Positions 42,895 through 51,525 of a stretch of DNA of 64,000 nucleotides are shown here, piece after piece (positions within the stretch are counted from its first letter, which is position 1; every line of letters begins with the position of its first letter). Under the pieces are notes generated by a model. The model saw only the letters and a list, made by a program, of their open reading frames with translations, was not told the origin of the DNA and made no database searches. This DNA comes from Methanoculleus caldifontis (GTDB lineage: Archaea > Halobacteriota > Methanomicrobia > Methanomicrobiales > Methanoculleaceae), in contig NZ_WBKO01000002.1 in the NCBI RefSeq assembly GCF_032842345.1, forward strand, positions 516,208-580,207, given 5' to 3'. Both the position numbers and the translations under genes were made by a program.

Positions 42895-43785
42895 TTATAA
42901 GGCCTGCCGGTCCGTATCCTGCTCCATCTTGCGGCGTGCTTCGGCGATCCGGGCATCCGCGATCTCGCGGTACTCCGGGTCGATCTCAAACCCGATGTAG
43001 TCCGCACCGAGAGCGAGCGCCGCAAGGGCCGTGCTCCCGATGCCCATGAAGGGGTCGAGGACCAGCGTCCCCGGCCGGCAGCCGTGGAGCCGGATGCACA
43101 TCTCCGGAAGTTTCTCCGGGAAACTGGTCGGGTGGGGCCGCGAGGAGCGGATGGTCCGGTAGGGGATGAACCAGGTGTTCCCCCGGTCGCGGAGGTCGCG
43201 CTCCGCCGCTTTCCAGCGGCCGATGTTGCTCTTGTCCTGGTAGGGGACGCCGACACCCAGTTTGTCGAGGGCGACGCTTCCTTTCTTCGTGAAGTGGAAG
43301 ATGTGCTCGTGGCACTGGCTGAGATACCGGGAGCTGTTCACCGGCTGGTAATGGCCGACGGCGATATCTCCGGCGATCTTCTCGTATCCGCCCACATCCT
43401 CCTTCTCGATCGCGATCGCCTTGACCCAGTGGATGACGTTCTGCAGCTCGAAGTAGGAGCGGAACCGCTGGACGGCGTCGAAGGGGATCCAGGGGTCCCG
43501 GGGCTTGCCGCCGATGTTGAGGAAGAACGAACCGTCGTCGGCGAGGACCCGCGCCGCTCCGGCGGCGACCTCCCCCAGCCAGTCGAGGTAGTCATCCCGG
43601 GGCTGCCGGTCGTTGTAGGACCGGTACTCCTTCCCGATGTTGTAGGGCGGCGAGGTCACGATGATCTCGACGGAGCCCGCTGGAAGGCGCTGCATGCCCT
43701 CTATGCAGTCCATCGTGTGGATGGTGTTGACGGCAAGCCCGCCGGGTCCCCCTGCCTCTCTCTCCTCTTCTGCCACTCCGATCAT
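42895..43785 (-). CDS. Type II DNA methyltransferase (N4-cytosine or N6-adenine, beta class)
   Basis: A 296-residue site-specific amino-methyltransferase. The catalytic motif [11 protein letters not shown] comes first, near residue 41, and the SAM-binding [15 protein letters not shown] comes last, near residue 248, the beta-class order. The N-terminal [16 protein letters not shown] is typical. SPPY suggests N4-cytosine or N6-adenine specificity, but TSPPY is usually N4-cytosine. No restriction endonuclease is found next to it, so it looks like an orphan methylase or regulatory modification enzyme. The ORF is open upstream to 43989 through an unrelated overlapping frame; the ATG at 43785 is preferred. 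Confidence 0.88.
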   Translation of the reverse strand: MIGVAEEEREAGGPGGLAVNTIHTMDCIEGMQRLPAGSVEIIVTSPPYNIGKEYRSYNDRQPRDDYLDWLGEVAAGAARVLADDGSFFLNIGGKPRDPWIPFDAVQRFRSYFELQNVIHWVKAIAIEKEDVGGYEKIAGDIAVGHYQPVNSSRYLSQCHEHIFHFTKKGSVALDKLGVGVPYQDKSNIGRWKAAERDLRDRGNTWFIPYRTIRSSRPHPTSFPEKLPEMCIRLHGCRPGTLVLDPFMGIGSTALAALALGADYIGFEIDPEYREIADARIAEARRKMEQDTDRQAL

Positions 43786-43840
43786 TAACTGGTTTGCGGT
43801 CCTCCGCAAAAAGGTGAACGAACCGTGATGGGCAGGAGCA

Positions 43841-44197
43841 TCAGGGGGCGTCGCCGCCCAGCACCTTCTGCCGCATCCTCTCAAGCGCATCGACGAAGTC
43901 TTCGACCTCGTAGGGGTTGAGGTCCCCGCCTCCGGAGCCTTCACGCTCGAGGTACACGACCTGGAGGAGCGCGTCTTTGAGGATCTCAAGGCGGCTCTCC
44001 GGCGGGAGGATGATCTCGAACCGGTGGAAGATCCGGTCCGAGACGCAGACGAAGTCGCCGTGCATGGACGCGAACATGAGGATCTCGTCTGCGGAAGGGA
44101 CGTCGCCCTGGTTCACCTCGACTTCCAGGACCGCCGGTGAAACCGCGGGAGTATCGACGCTCTCTTCTCCAAAACAGCGGGTGACCCTGATCTTCGT
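43841..44197 (-). CDS. Conserved hypothetical protein, possible ACG start
   Basis: An acidic protein of about 118 residues with no recognised domain; it contains a long beta-alpha region [19 protein letters not shown] and a C-terminal helix [20 protein letters not shown]. At the natural N-terminus the sequence reads [12 protein letters not shown], preceded by an ACG codon, with GGAGGAG five bases before it and a TATA box upstream (44236-44252). No ATG, GTG or TTG lies between. The nearest ordinary start is a GTG at 44278, upstream of the TATA box, which would add 27 residues. Function unknown. Confidence 0.6.
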   Translation of the reverse strand, partial: TKIRVTRCFGEESVDTPAVSPAVLEVEVNQGDVPSADEILMFASMHGDFVCVSDRIFHRFEIILPPESRLEILKDALLQVVYLEREGSGGGDLNPYEVEDFVDALERMRQKVLGGDAP

Positions 44198-44235
44198 GGC
44201 TGCTCCTCCGGTTTCGGCTGAAGTATTCTCTACGG

Positions 44236-44252
44236 CAGATAATATAGTTGTG
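44236..44252 (-). promoter_or_regulatory. TATA box of the hypothetical gene at 43841
   Basis: The minus strand reads CAACTATATTATCTGC. Transcription from it would begin near 44218, downstream of the GTG at 44278 and just before the GGAGGAG and ACG of the preferred start. Confidence 0.45.
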
Positions 44253-44343
44253 ATGGCGGCGCGGGGTGCTTTTTTCACCTGCCATCATCCGTGCCGGCCC
44301 ACCGGGCCTGCTGTAGTTCTGCGCACGGCCGGTCCGGCCCCGG

Positions 44344-44661
44344 TCACCCGGAGACCGTTACGCAGCGGGGCAGAGCCAGATCCAGCCCGGCAAGGACGCG
44401 CTCCTCACAGGAGAGATCGCCGATGACCTTCCGCACCGGCAGGGGCAGCTGCCGGACCAGCGTGGGGATGGCGACGATCTGCTCCCGGGCAGCGAGCTCC
44501 GGATGTTCCAGGAGGTCGATAACCTCGATCGTGTACCGCCCCCGGAGGTACTCGTCGCAGATCTTCCGGAGGCTCTCGTTCGCCCGGACGGATCTCCTCG
44601 AATTCCCGGCCACATAGAGCAGGAACACCCAGATCTCCTCGCCTGCCTGCGGGTTACTCAT
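44344..44661 (-). CDS. kaiB: KaiB-family protein (third copy)
   Basis: A 105-residue thioredoxin-like fold protein. The KaiB landmarks are FLLYVAGNSRRSVRANESL near residue 13, IEVIDLLEHPELAAREQIVAIPTLVRQLPLPVRK (read in pieces) and VIGDLSCEERVLAGLDL. In cyanobacteria KaiB binds the KaiC CI ring during the clock cycle. The start overlaps the kaiC-like stop by 8 bp, so this is the last gene of a Kai operon. The C-terminal tail (ALPRCVTVSG) is unremarkable. Confidence 0.9.
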   Translation of the reverse strand: MSNPQAGEEIWVFLLYVAGNSRRSVRANESLRKICDEYLRGRYTIEVIDLLEHPELAAREQIVAIPTLVRQLPLPVRKVIGDLSCEERVLAGLDLALPRCVTVSG

Positions 44662-46447
44662 CTTTCCCCCCTTCTTCCCGCCGGGTATTCCCGGCCGCCG
44701 TGTCCGCCTTCCGCATGCGGGCGAGGTGTCCCCGCTCCTCGGATCGTGCCTCCTTCTTCCGTTCCAGCTCCCTGGCGAACCGGTCGAACTCTGTCTGCAC
44801 GCCCTGGTGCTCCGCCTGGAGGGCTGCGATCCGGGCTTCGAGCACTCTCTGCTCCCGCTCGGCCTCGATCCGGCGGGCCCGGAGTTCGTCCTCACGAGCC
44901 CGGATCTCCGCCTCTTCCTCCATCTCCATGACATAGCGCGCCGAGCCGGTCAGGACACCGCCCGGGCCGAGGTAGACATCCGCGAGATCGATCCCCTGAT
45001 CCGTGATGATCACCTCCCGGATCTGGTTGGAATGCGCCATGCCCCGGGACTTCAGGACGTAGAGGCCGCGGTTCCGCTCGCCGCCGGACTCGATGAACTT
45101 GAGGAGGATCCAGGTATCCATCAGGGAGGAGATGCCGATATTCGTCTGTTCGAGGTGACCCCCCTGCGTCGTCAGGTCGGTGAAGATTCCAGTGATCTGG
45201 TTGATCTTCAGGTAATCGACGAACCGGATCAGCATCGCCTTCGAGTCGACCTCGGTGCTCACCGAGATAAGGTTCGAGATCGGGTCGACGACGACCGCGT
45301 CCGGCCGGAAGACCTGCACCTCCCGGAGCATGGCGGCAAGGTGCGTCTCCAGGCCGTAAGCCGTCGGGCGCGAGGAGTGGATGGCAAGGAGCCCGGCATC
45401 GATCAGGGGGACGAGGTCGATCCCGATGGAGCGCATGTTCCGGACGATCTGGCTCGACGACTCTTCAAAGGCGAAGTAGAGACATCGCTCACCCCGTCGG
45501 CATATTGCGTCTGCGAAGGTCACCGCAAGACTCGTCTTGCCGGTGCCCGGCGTCCCCGATACCAGGACACTCGAACCCCGGTAGTAACCCTTCCCGCCGA
45601 GCATCGCATCGAGCCGTTCGATGCCGGTGGATACCCGCTCTTTTGGGGCTTCGTGTTCGAGGCCGAGGGCGGTGATCGGCATGATGACGAGACCTTCGTT
45701 CCCCGTGATCAGGAACGGGTACTCGTTCGTCCCGTGGGTGGAGCCCCGATACTTGACGATGCGCAGGCGCCGGGTCGAGATCTGGTTGGTCACCCGGTGG
45801 TCGAGGAGGATGACGGCGTCGGAGACGTACTCCTCCAGGCCGTGCCGGGTCAGGCTGTCGCCCCGGCCGCTCTCGCCGGTGATGACCGCCGTGACGCCTT
45901 TCTCCTTGAGCCAGGAGAAGAGCCGGCGGAGTTCGGCACGGATGATGCCCTCGTTCGAGAGGCCGGAGAAGAGGACCTCGATGGTATCGAGCGCCACTCT
46001 TTTCGCGCCGATGGAGTCGATGGCGTAGGCGAGCCGGATGAAGAGCCCGTCGAGGTCGTACTCGCCGGTCTCCTCGATCTCGCTCTTCTCGATCCGGACA
46101 TAGTCAATCGCGATCTTCTCCTCCTCAAGCAGCCGGGGGAGGTCGAAACCGAGCGAGTGGACGTTCTTGATAAGATCCTCCGCGGTTTCCTCGAAGGAGA
46201 CGAAGACGCCGGGTTCATTATACCGTGTCGCCCCGCTCACCAGGAACTGCATGGCAAAGAGGGTCTTCCCGCTCCCCGCTTTCCCGACGACGAGTGTCGG
46301 TCGCCCTTTCGGGAGCCCGCCGGCCGTGATCCCGTCAAGACCCTCTATACCGCTCGGGACCTTTTCAAGAGCAAAACCGGTGTTTACGGATGGTGCCGGA
46401 GTACCTGCCACCTGATGCATGCATGTCTGATGATCCAGGTTCGGCAT
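44654..46447 (-). CDS. kaiC: KaiC-like double ATPase with coiled-coil tail
   Basis: A 597-residue protein with two RecA-type domains. CI has Walker A GKAGSGKTLF near residue 55 and the catalytic pair in FEETAED; CII has Walker A GTPGTGKTSLA near residue 297 and FEESSSQ. In CII, TNIGISSLMDT aligns with the S. elongatus TDSHISTITDT segment, so the two phosphosites appear as Ser-Ser. After VLTGSARYVME the usual KaiA-binding tail is replaced by about 95 residues of charged coiled coil. Start is uncertain between 46453 and 46447; the latter has better spacing from GGGGT. Probably a phosphorylation-dependent ATPase hub; autonomous timing is not shown. Confidence 0.9.
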   Translation of the reverse strand: MPNLDHQTCMHQVAGTPAPSVNTGFALEKVPSGIEGLDGITAGGLPKGRPTLVVGKAGSGKTLFAMQFLVSGATRYNEPGVFVSFEETAEDLIKNVHSLGFDLPRLLEEEKIAIDYVRIEKSEIEETGEYDLDGLFIRLAYAIDSIGAKRVALDTIEVLFSGLSNEGIIRAELRRLFSWLKEKGVTAVITGESGRGDSLTRHGLEEYVSDAVILLDHRVTNQISTRRLRIVKYRGSTHGTNEYPFLITGNEGLVIMPITALGLEHEAPKERVSTGIERLDAMLGGKGYYRGSSVLVSGTPGTGKTSLAVTFADAICRRGERCLYFAFEESSSQIVRNMRSIGIDLVPLIDAGLLAIHSSRPTAYGLETHLAAMLREVQVFRPDAVVVDPISNLISVSTEVDSKAMLIRFVDYLKINQITGIFTDLTTQGGHLEQTNIGISSLMDTWILLKFIESGGERNRGLYVLKSRGMAHSNQIREVIITDQGIDLADVYLGPGGVLTGSARYVMEMEEEAEIRAREDELRARRIEAEREQRVLEARIAALQAEHQGVQTEFDRFARELERKKEARSEERGHLARMRKADTAAGNTRREEGGKDE

Positions 46448-46596
46448 ATACATTACCCCGGCGAACCGGCATCTCATCGCTCCGGATAGGACATCCCCGG
46501 AGATCAGGTGCTCGATGAGGGCGGGCGAAGACGAACCCGGAAGTCGCTCCCGGGTGGCTCGCCCGCCACAACCCGTACTGCTCCGGCATCCGGGCC

Positions 46597-48297
46597 CTAC
46601 GTTTTCCTCAGCGTAAACCAGAATGCCGCGCCGCACCCCGGACGGCCCGGTATGCGGTCCTCGACCCAGATCTCCCCCCCGTAACGCTCGACCAGGATCC
46701 GGACCAGGTAGAGGCCGAGCCCTTCGCCGACGCCCCGCCGTTTCTGCTCGTACCGGTGGAAGATCGCCTCCTTGTCCGCATCCGGAACGCCCCGACCGGT
46801 ATCTTCGACCACGACCCTCACGAGCCCGTCCGCATCCTCCGTCCGGACGGTGATCGCGACGCCGGGACCCCCGTGCTTGACGGCGTTGCCGATCAGGTTG
46901 GCAAAGACCTCCGGGAGGAGGTCGTCGGCCATCACGAGGCCGGGATGACCATCGTAGCGGATATTGCCGTCATGGTACCGGCGGATCTCATTCTGGATAA
47001 CCTCATCGAGGTCGATAGGCCGAATATCGGGCGTTCCTGAGTGGATCCGCCGGATCTTCGAGACGGTGCCCAGGATGTCAATGCTCTTCCGAATGCTCCG
47101 CTGGAGTTTTTCCACGTATCCGGCCGCCTCGCCGTCCAGGATGCCGAGGAGCAGGTCGGCATAGAGGTTCGAGACGTTCTCGGTGTTGCCGATATCGTGC
47201 GTCAGGATGTCCAGGTAGAGGTTCGTCTCCCGGTGAGCGCTCTCGAGCTCGCTGTGGAGTCGGGCCCGTTCTTCCTCGGCACGCTTCTGCTCGGTGACGT
47301 CGGCGGCCACGCCGACGAGACGGTGAGCCTGCCCCTCAAGGTCCCGGCGCACCAGACCCTGGCTCAAGATCCAGCGGGTGGAGCCGTCGGATGGACGATG
47401 GATGCGATACTCAGCCCGGTATTCACCGTTGCCGGCGACGACCGTCTTCAGGGCCTGCAGGATCCCGGCCCGGTCCTCCTGAACCACAAAGGCCATCCAG
47501 TCGGTGCCGCTCTGCAGTGCGCTGGGACCGGGAGCGCCAAGCAGTCCCGCCAGTGCTTCGGAGGCGGTCATCCTCCCTGTGACAAGGTCGATCTCCCAGG
47601 GCGCGAGATCGGCAGCATCCAGAGCCATCTCCAGCCGCTCCTCGCTCTCGCGCAACGCCCGGTTGAGCCGGACCAGATCCTCGCTCTGCTCGCGGAGCCG
47701 GGAATTGGATACGGCAAGCTCGGCGGTCCGCTCCTTCACCCGGTCCTCGAGTTCGGCGTAAGCCCTTCTGAGGAGTTCCTCAGACCGCTTTTGCCCGGTC
47801 AGGTCCGTCGCGACCAGGGAGTAGACCTGGACGCCGTCCATCTGCAGGAGCTTCAGGGAGAGGTACACCGGCACCAGGTCCCTGCCGTGCGCCAGGAGCA
47901 TGCTCTCGCCCGTGGTGCCGGAAGGGTCCCCGTCTTCCATCATCCCCCGGAACCCCTCCGCACCGGCCGGAGCGACGAAGGCGTGGATCGACTCCCCGAT
48001 CAGGTTCTGAAGGGGCATGCCGAGAAGCCGGGCGAAGGACTCGTTGGAGTAGAGGATGGTGCCGTCGGTAGAGAGGGTCGCCGCCCCTTCCCGCATCTGC
48101 TCGACGAGTACGCGGTAAGGGTGTTCGGCGGTGCTTAAGGTATAGACCTTCTCGCCCTCGTCCGTCGAGACGAGGAAAGCATCGACCTCCCCCCTCCGGA
48201 TCGCCGACAGGGTCTCTTCAGCCTCCGTAAAGCCCCCGTAGAGTTCTTCGAGCACGCGCAGGAGTTCCTCTTCCCGTGGCAATCGGAGTGCGTTCAT
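46597..48297 (-). CDS. PAS-domain histidine kinase (Kai operon)
   Basis: A 566-residue soluble kinase. The N-terminal helix region is followed by two PAS domains (about 70-200 and 255-360), a coiled coil, and an unusual H-box LDILTHDIGNTENVSNL near residue 383, then HATPase with NLIGNAVKHGG, VEDTGRGVPDADK and GEGLGLYLV. No transmembrane segment or receiver is seen. The ORF is open to a GTG at 48345 that overlaps the stop of the preceding kaiB, so start 48297 is a choice. Coupled to kaiB, it may be the separated kinase half of a SasA-like pathway. Confidence 0.85.
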   Translation of the reverse strand: MNALRLPREEELLRVLEELYGGFTEAEETLSAIRRGEVDAFLVSTDEGEKVYTLSTAEHPYRVLVEQMREGAATLSTDGTILYSNESFARLLGMPLQNLIGESIHAFVAPAGAEGFRGMMEDGDPSGTTGESMLLAHGRDLVPVYLSLKLLQMDGVQVYSLVATDLTGQKRSEELLRRAYAELEDRVKERTAELAVSNSRLREQSEDLVRLNRALRESEERLEMALDAADLAPWEIDLVTGRMTASEALAGLLGAPGPSALQSGTDWMAFVVQEDRAGILQALKTVVAGNGEYRAEYRIHRPSDGSTRWILSQGLVRRDLEGQAHRLVGVAADVTEQKRAEEERARLHSELESAHRETNLYLDILTHDIGNTENVSNLYADLLLGILDGEAAGYVEKLQRSIRKSIDILGTVSKIRRIHSGTPDIRPIDLDEVIQNEIRRYHDGNIRYDGHPGLVMADDLLPEVFANLIGNAVKHGGPGVAITVRTEDADGLVRVVVEDTGRGVPDADKEAIFHRYEQKRRGVGEGLGLYLVRILVERYGGEIWVEDRIPGRPGCGAAFWFTLRKT

Positions 48298-48341
48298 GTC
48301 TGGTGAGTTCTCCGGAGCGGATCTCCCGGCGGGGCGCACGA

Positions 48342-48698
48342 TCACTCCGTCTTCCGGATCCCGAGCCCGACAAGGACGCGCTCTTCGTCCGACATATCCC
48401 CGATCAATCTCCTGATAGGCAGGGGAAGCTGCTTGATGAGCATGGGAACCGCGAGGATCTGGGACTCCTTCGCCTGTTCCGGGTGCTGGTAAACGTCGAT
48501 CACCTCAAGGTCGTAGCTCCCTTTGTAGCTCGTCTCAAAGATATTCTTGATATTCTCGATCGCCCTCTGCGACCGGGGGGTCATCCCGGAGACGTAGAGC
48601 CGCAGGATGTAGCGGGAGCCCTTCCTTTCCAGCGCTGTCTCGAATTCTTCCGTGGTCGGAGGCCTGCTTGAGGCCTGTTCATTGTTCTTGCTGTTCAC
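48342..48698 (-). CDS. kaiB: KaiB-family protein (second copy)
   Basis: A 118-residue KaiB with an N-terminal polar extension of about 28 residues. Landmarks are ILRLYVSGMTPRSQRAIENI, LEVIDVYQHPEQAKESQILA and PIRRLIGDMSDEERVLVGLG. The start is a GTG preceded by GGGGAG. Its stop overlaps a possible start (GTGA) of the histidine kinase. Among the three copies it is closest to the kinase gene, so it is the best candidate for a direct KaiB-kinase pair. Confidence 0.9.
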   Translation of the reverse strand: MNSKNNEQASSRPPTTEEFETALERKGSRYILRLYVSGMTPRSQRAIENIKNIFETSYKGSYDLEVIDVYQHPEQAKESQILAVPMLIKQLPLPIRRLIGDMSDEERVLVGLGIRKTE

Positions 48699-48727
48699 TC
48701 CGTCAACTCCCCTGGCATCTTAAGATC

Positions 48728-49042
48728 TTACCCCCGCGGGCGCAGGTCGAGACCGACCAGAACCTTCTCCGTATTCGAGAGGTCACCGATGATCTTCCTT
48801 AAGGGCTCGGGAAGTTTCCGGACGAGCGTGGGGACGGCAAAGATCTGGTCGCCTCTCGCGAGCTGGGGGTGTTCGACGAGATCGATCACCTCGATCCGGT
48901 ACCGTCCGGCAAGGTGCTCCTCGCAGAATTTCTTCAGATTCGCGAACGCTGCGAGCGACTTAGGAGTCTGGCCCGCGACGTAGAGCCGCAACTCCCAGAA
49001 CTCCCCGTTCTCCTCCTCGGTCGTCTCCTGATACGTACTCAT
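48728..49042 (-). CDS. kaiB: KaiB-family protein (first copy)
   Basis: A 104-residue KaiB with [39 protein letters not shown] and [21 protein letters not shown]. It begins the Kai operon, 29 bp before the second copy. The three copies share the family core but have different N-terminal extensions, which suggests different partners rather than recent duplication. The start ATG at 49042 is preceded by GAGGAAG. Confidence 0.9.
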   Translation of the reverse strand: MSTYQETTEEENGEFWELRLYVAGQTPKSLAAFANLKKFCEEHLAGRYRIEVIDLVEHPQLARGDQIFAVPTLVRKLPEPLRKIIGDLSNTEKVLVGLDLRPRG

Positions 49043-49414
49043 TACACTTCCTCTTTCCCCTCTCCACTACCTCAAGCTTTCCGTCGCCGGCCGGGAGGAT
49101 GGGCGCCTGCAGTCCCTTCCAGTTCAGGTCTTCCGGTGCAACGGCAGTGCCGACCCGGGCCGGGCATCGCCGGCATACGGTTCAGCCTCTACCCCGGGAG
49201 TCGGCGATTGTCTAAAATGCGTCACAGCGCTCGCACCCATACCCGGAAGGACTCAGGCCGTTCAGTCGTCTCAGGACATGGAGGCGGCCACGGCGGCTAA
49301 ATGCGGGCCAGCACCCCTCAGTCGAGTGTTCAAGCCTCAGAAACCCGAGAGTGAAGCGACAGAGCGAGAACTGGTTTAGATACATTTATCCGATAGTCCC
49401 GGGAAATCTCCGTT
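49043..49414. other. Gene-less divergent region between kaiB and the C45 hydrolase
   Basis: No coding ORF is supported in these 370 bases. The right end contains the TATA box of the hydrolase. For the Kai operon a weak TATA-like TTTTAGA on the minus strand near 49212-49219 is the only candidate, which would give a long leader of about 150 nt. Confidence 0.5.
49380..49392 (+). promoter_or_regulatory. TATA box of the C45-type hydrolase gene
   Basis: ATACATTTATCCG is centred 29 bp before the ATG at 49415, so the transcript should be nearly leaderless; no Shine-Dalgarno sequence is present. Confidence 0.55.
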
Positions 49415-50623
49415 ATGAGACTACTGTATCTCCTCCTCGCCCTGGCGCTCGTCGTCCCGGCAACGGCTGTCGTCCTCACATCGGGGAATGCGGAGGCCGC
49501 CGGCACCGACGCCGGGTTGAAGCAGGTTGCCACATTCGGCAACGGCACGCGCTATGAGGCGGGACCATACCACGTCGTCGTCCTCTCCGGGACCTACCGG
49601 GAGATGGGGCGGCAGTACGGCGCCCTGATGAAAGATGAACTCCAGGCGGAGTATGCAATGCTCCGCACTCATTTCAGGGCATCGGGGTATACCGAGGCGG
49701 AGATCGGTGAATTCGCTCGGGGGGCAACAGCGCTTCAGGCAAAGCGTATGAAGGAGATCCGGGCCGGGATCGCGGAGACGTCCGACCTCTCCGTGGAGGA
49801 GGTCGATATCCTCTACGAAGGCCCGATTGTCTATCTCGTGACCTACGGCGCGAAGGCGGGATGCTCTTTTGTGGCGGTATGGGGCAACTACACCCCGGAC
49901 GGCTCGGTGGTCCTCTCCCGGAACTACGACCTGCCCGACGTCTTCTCGCTCTTCCACCCCTACTACACCCTTGCGGTCTACAACCCGACCGACGGGAGCA
50001 ACGGTGTGGCGACCTTCGGCCCGGCCGGGGCGCGCCCCGAGACCCTGATGAACAGCGCAGGGCTCTTCATCGCCGACGACAACGCTGTGGACTCCGGCAG
50101 CACCCTTGAGATCGCCGGGAGGCCCGACCTGGTCGGGGAGTTCTTCCGGCTGATGCTCGACTACTCCGATATGGAAGGGCTCGATGCCGGGATCATGACC
50201 ACCCGTGCAGACTGCGCGTGGATCGTGAACGCGGCCGGGCCGGACGTGGCCTACTCCTACGAGGAGACCGTGTACGATGTCAGGCGCCGGGAGGGACCGG
50301 GCGTGATCGCGGCCGCAAACCACTTCGTGGACCCGTCGTGGCGGCTTGCGGCACCCCCGGCGGAGCACTCGACCACGCGGTATGAGAACCTGCTCCGCCT
50401 CGCCGAGAAGAACAAGGGATCTATCGACGGGGAACGGATGGCGGCGCTCCGCGATGTGCTGCTGGAGAACGGGGGCGCGACGTTCCGGCACAATCTGCTC
50501 GAGGGTATGCCGTACTCATCGGATCACCAGGCGGTCTTTGTCCCGGCGACCCGTACGCTCTGGATGAAGGTCGTGGACCGCGACTGGCAGAAGGTGGAAC
50601 TCGGGCAGTTGTTCACGGTCTGA
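49415..50623 (+). CDS. Secreted C45-family autoproteolytic hydrolase/acyltransferase
   Basis: A 402-residue protein with an N-terminal signal sequence MRLLYLLLALALVVPATAVV and an Ala-rich cleavage region before residue 30. GTYREMGRQYGALMK near residue 60 is typical of the C45 Ntn-hydrolase/penicillin-acyltransferase-like family, and GAKAGCSFVAVWG near residue 149 carries the nucleophile Cys after a Gly at which the precursor should self-cleave. SRNYDLPDVF and MNSAGLF are further family features. Substrate is probably an amide or peptide-like compound outside the cell. It stands alone. Confidence 0.82.
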   Translation: MRLLYLLLALALVVPATAVVLTSGNAEAAGTDAGLKQVATFGNGTRYEAGPYHVVVLSGTYREMGRQYGALMKDELQAEYAMLRTHFRASGYTEAEIGEFARGATALQAKRMKEIRAGIAETSDLSVEEVDILYEGPIVYLVTYGAKAGCSFVAVWGNYTPDGSVVLSRNYDLPDVFSLFHPYYTLAVYNPTDGSNGVATFGPAGARPETLMNSAGLFIADDNAVDSGSTLEIAGRPDLVGEFFRLMLDYSDMEGLDAGIMTTRADCAWIVNAAGPDVAYSYEETVYDVRRREGPGVIAAANHFVDPSWRLAAPPAEHSTTRYENLLRLAEKNKGSIDGERMAALRDVLLENGGATFRHNLLEGMPYSSDHQAVFVPATRTLWMKVVDRDWQKVELGQLFTV

Positions 50624-50699
50624 GAGGGGCGGCGGACCGGGATGAAGGGAGCGGATTCCCGCCCCCTCACCGGGATGCCGCAATAGACTCTCAAATAGA

Positions 50700-51524
50700 T
50701 TATTTTCCGAAGTAATCGACGATATTGCGGAAGAGCTGCATGTTCATCGACTCAGTGGGCAGGGGTTTTCCCTCGCGCTTCAGCCGTTCTTTCCGGGTCG
50801 GCCAGTCGTAGAGGTTCACGAACTCCATGGCCCGCTCGGGGTGCGGCATCAGGCCGAGGACCTTGCCGTCCGCCGAGGTTATCCCGGCAATATCGCCTAT
50901 CGAGCCGTTCGGGTTGTGGGGGTACTCCCCTCCCGCGGGGGAGAGGTCGTCGCGGCAGTAGCGGAACGCGACCATATTCTCCCTCTCGATCCGCTCCAAG
51001 GTCTCCTCCGAGCAGGAGAAGTTCCCTTCGCCGTGGGAGACCGGGCAGTAGAGGTGCGTGATGCCCTTCGTCCAGAGGTTCTCCGACGCGGGTTTGAGCG
51101 TGACGAAGCGGCACTCGAGCACGCCCTTTCGGTTCGGCATCAGGGCGATATCCCGGGGACGGTCCTGGTCGAACGCAGGGATCAGGCCGAGGTTCGCGAG
51201 GATCTGGAACCCGTTGCAGATGCCGAGGACGAGGTTGTCCCCCGCGAGGAACTCTTTTACGTCGCTCCAGAGGTTGTTCCTGACGCGGTTTGCGTATGCG
51301 TTGCCGGCGCCCGTATCGTCGCCGTAGGAGAACCCGCCGGGGAAGACCATCACCCGGTAGTCGGAGAGGGCCTTCTCTCCTGCGATGAGGTCGTTGATGT
51401 GGACGATATCGGATGCCATGCCGGCCCGCATCAGGGCTTCCTCGGTCTCCATCTCGGAGTTGATCCCGTAGCCGCTCATGATGAGGGCTTTTGCCGGGGT
51501 CCTGGTGTTGTATGTGCCGGCCAT
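50700..51524 (-). CDS. purQ: Phosphoribosylformylglycinamidine synthase, glutaminase subunit
   Basis: A 274-residue class I glutamine amidotransferase. ALIMSGYGINSEMETEEAL starts the domain, the nucleophile cysteine is in LVLGICNGFQILANLGL near residue 103, and the catalytic His-Glu is in LGLMPHPERAMEF. It supplies ammonia to PurL. It is longer than bacterial PurQ (about 225 residues), with an extended C-terminus. It follows purL with a single base between start and stop, in the same transcript. Confidence 0.93.
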   Translation of the reverse strand: MAGTYNTRTPAKALIMSGYGINSEMETEEALMRAGMASDIVHINDLIAGEKALSDYRVMVFPGGFSYGDDTGAGNAYANRVRNNLWSDVKEFLAGDNLVLGICNGFQILANLGLIPAFDQDRPRDIALMPNRKGVLECRFVTLKPASENLWTKGITHLYCPVSHGEGNFSCSEETLERIERENMVAFRYCRDDLSPAGGEYPHNPNGSIGDIAGITSADGKVLGLMPHPERAMEFVNLYDWPTRKERLKREGKPLPTESMNMQLFRNIVDYFGK

Positions 51525-51525
51525 C

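Noticed and set aside
44344-44934. Longer 196-codon version of the third KaiB
   Set aside because: The added N-terminus is antisense-like arginine-rich sequence within kaiC; the KaiB fold starts at the ATG at 44661.
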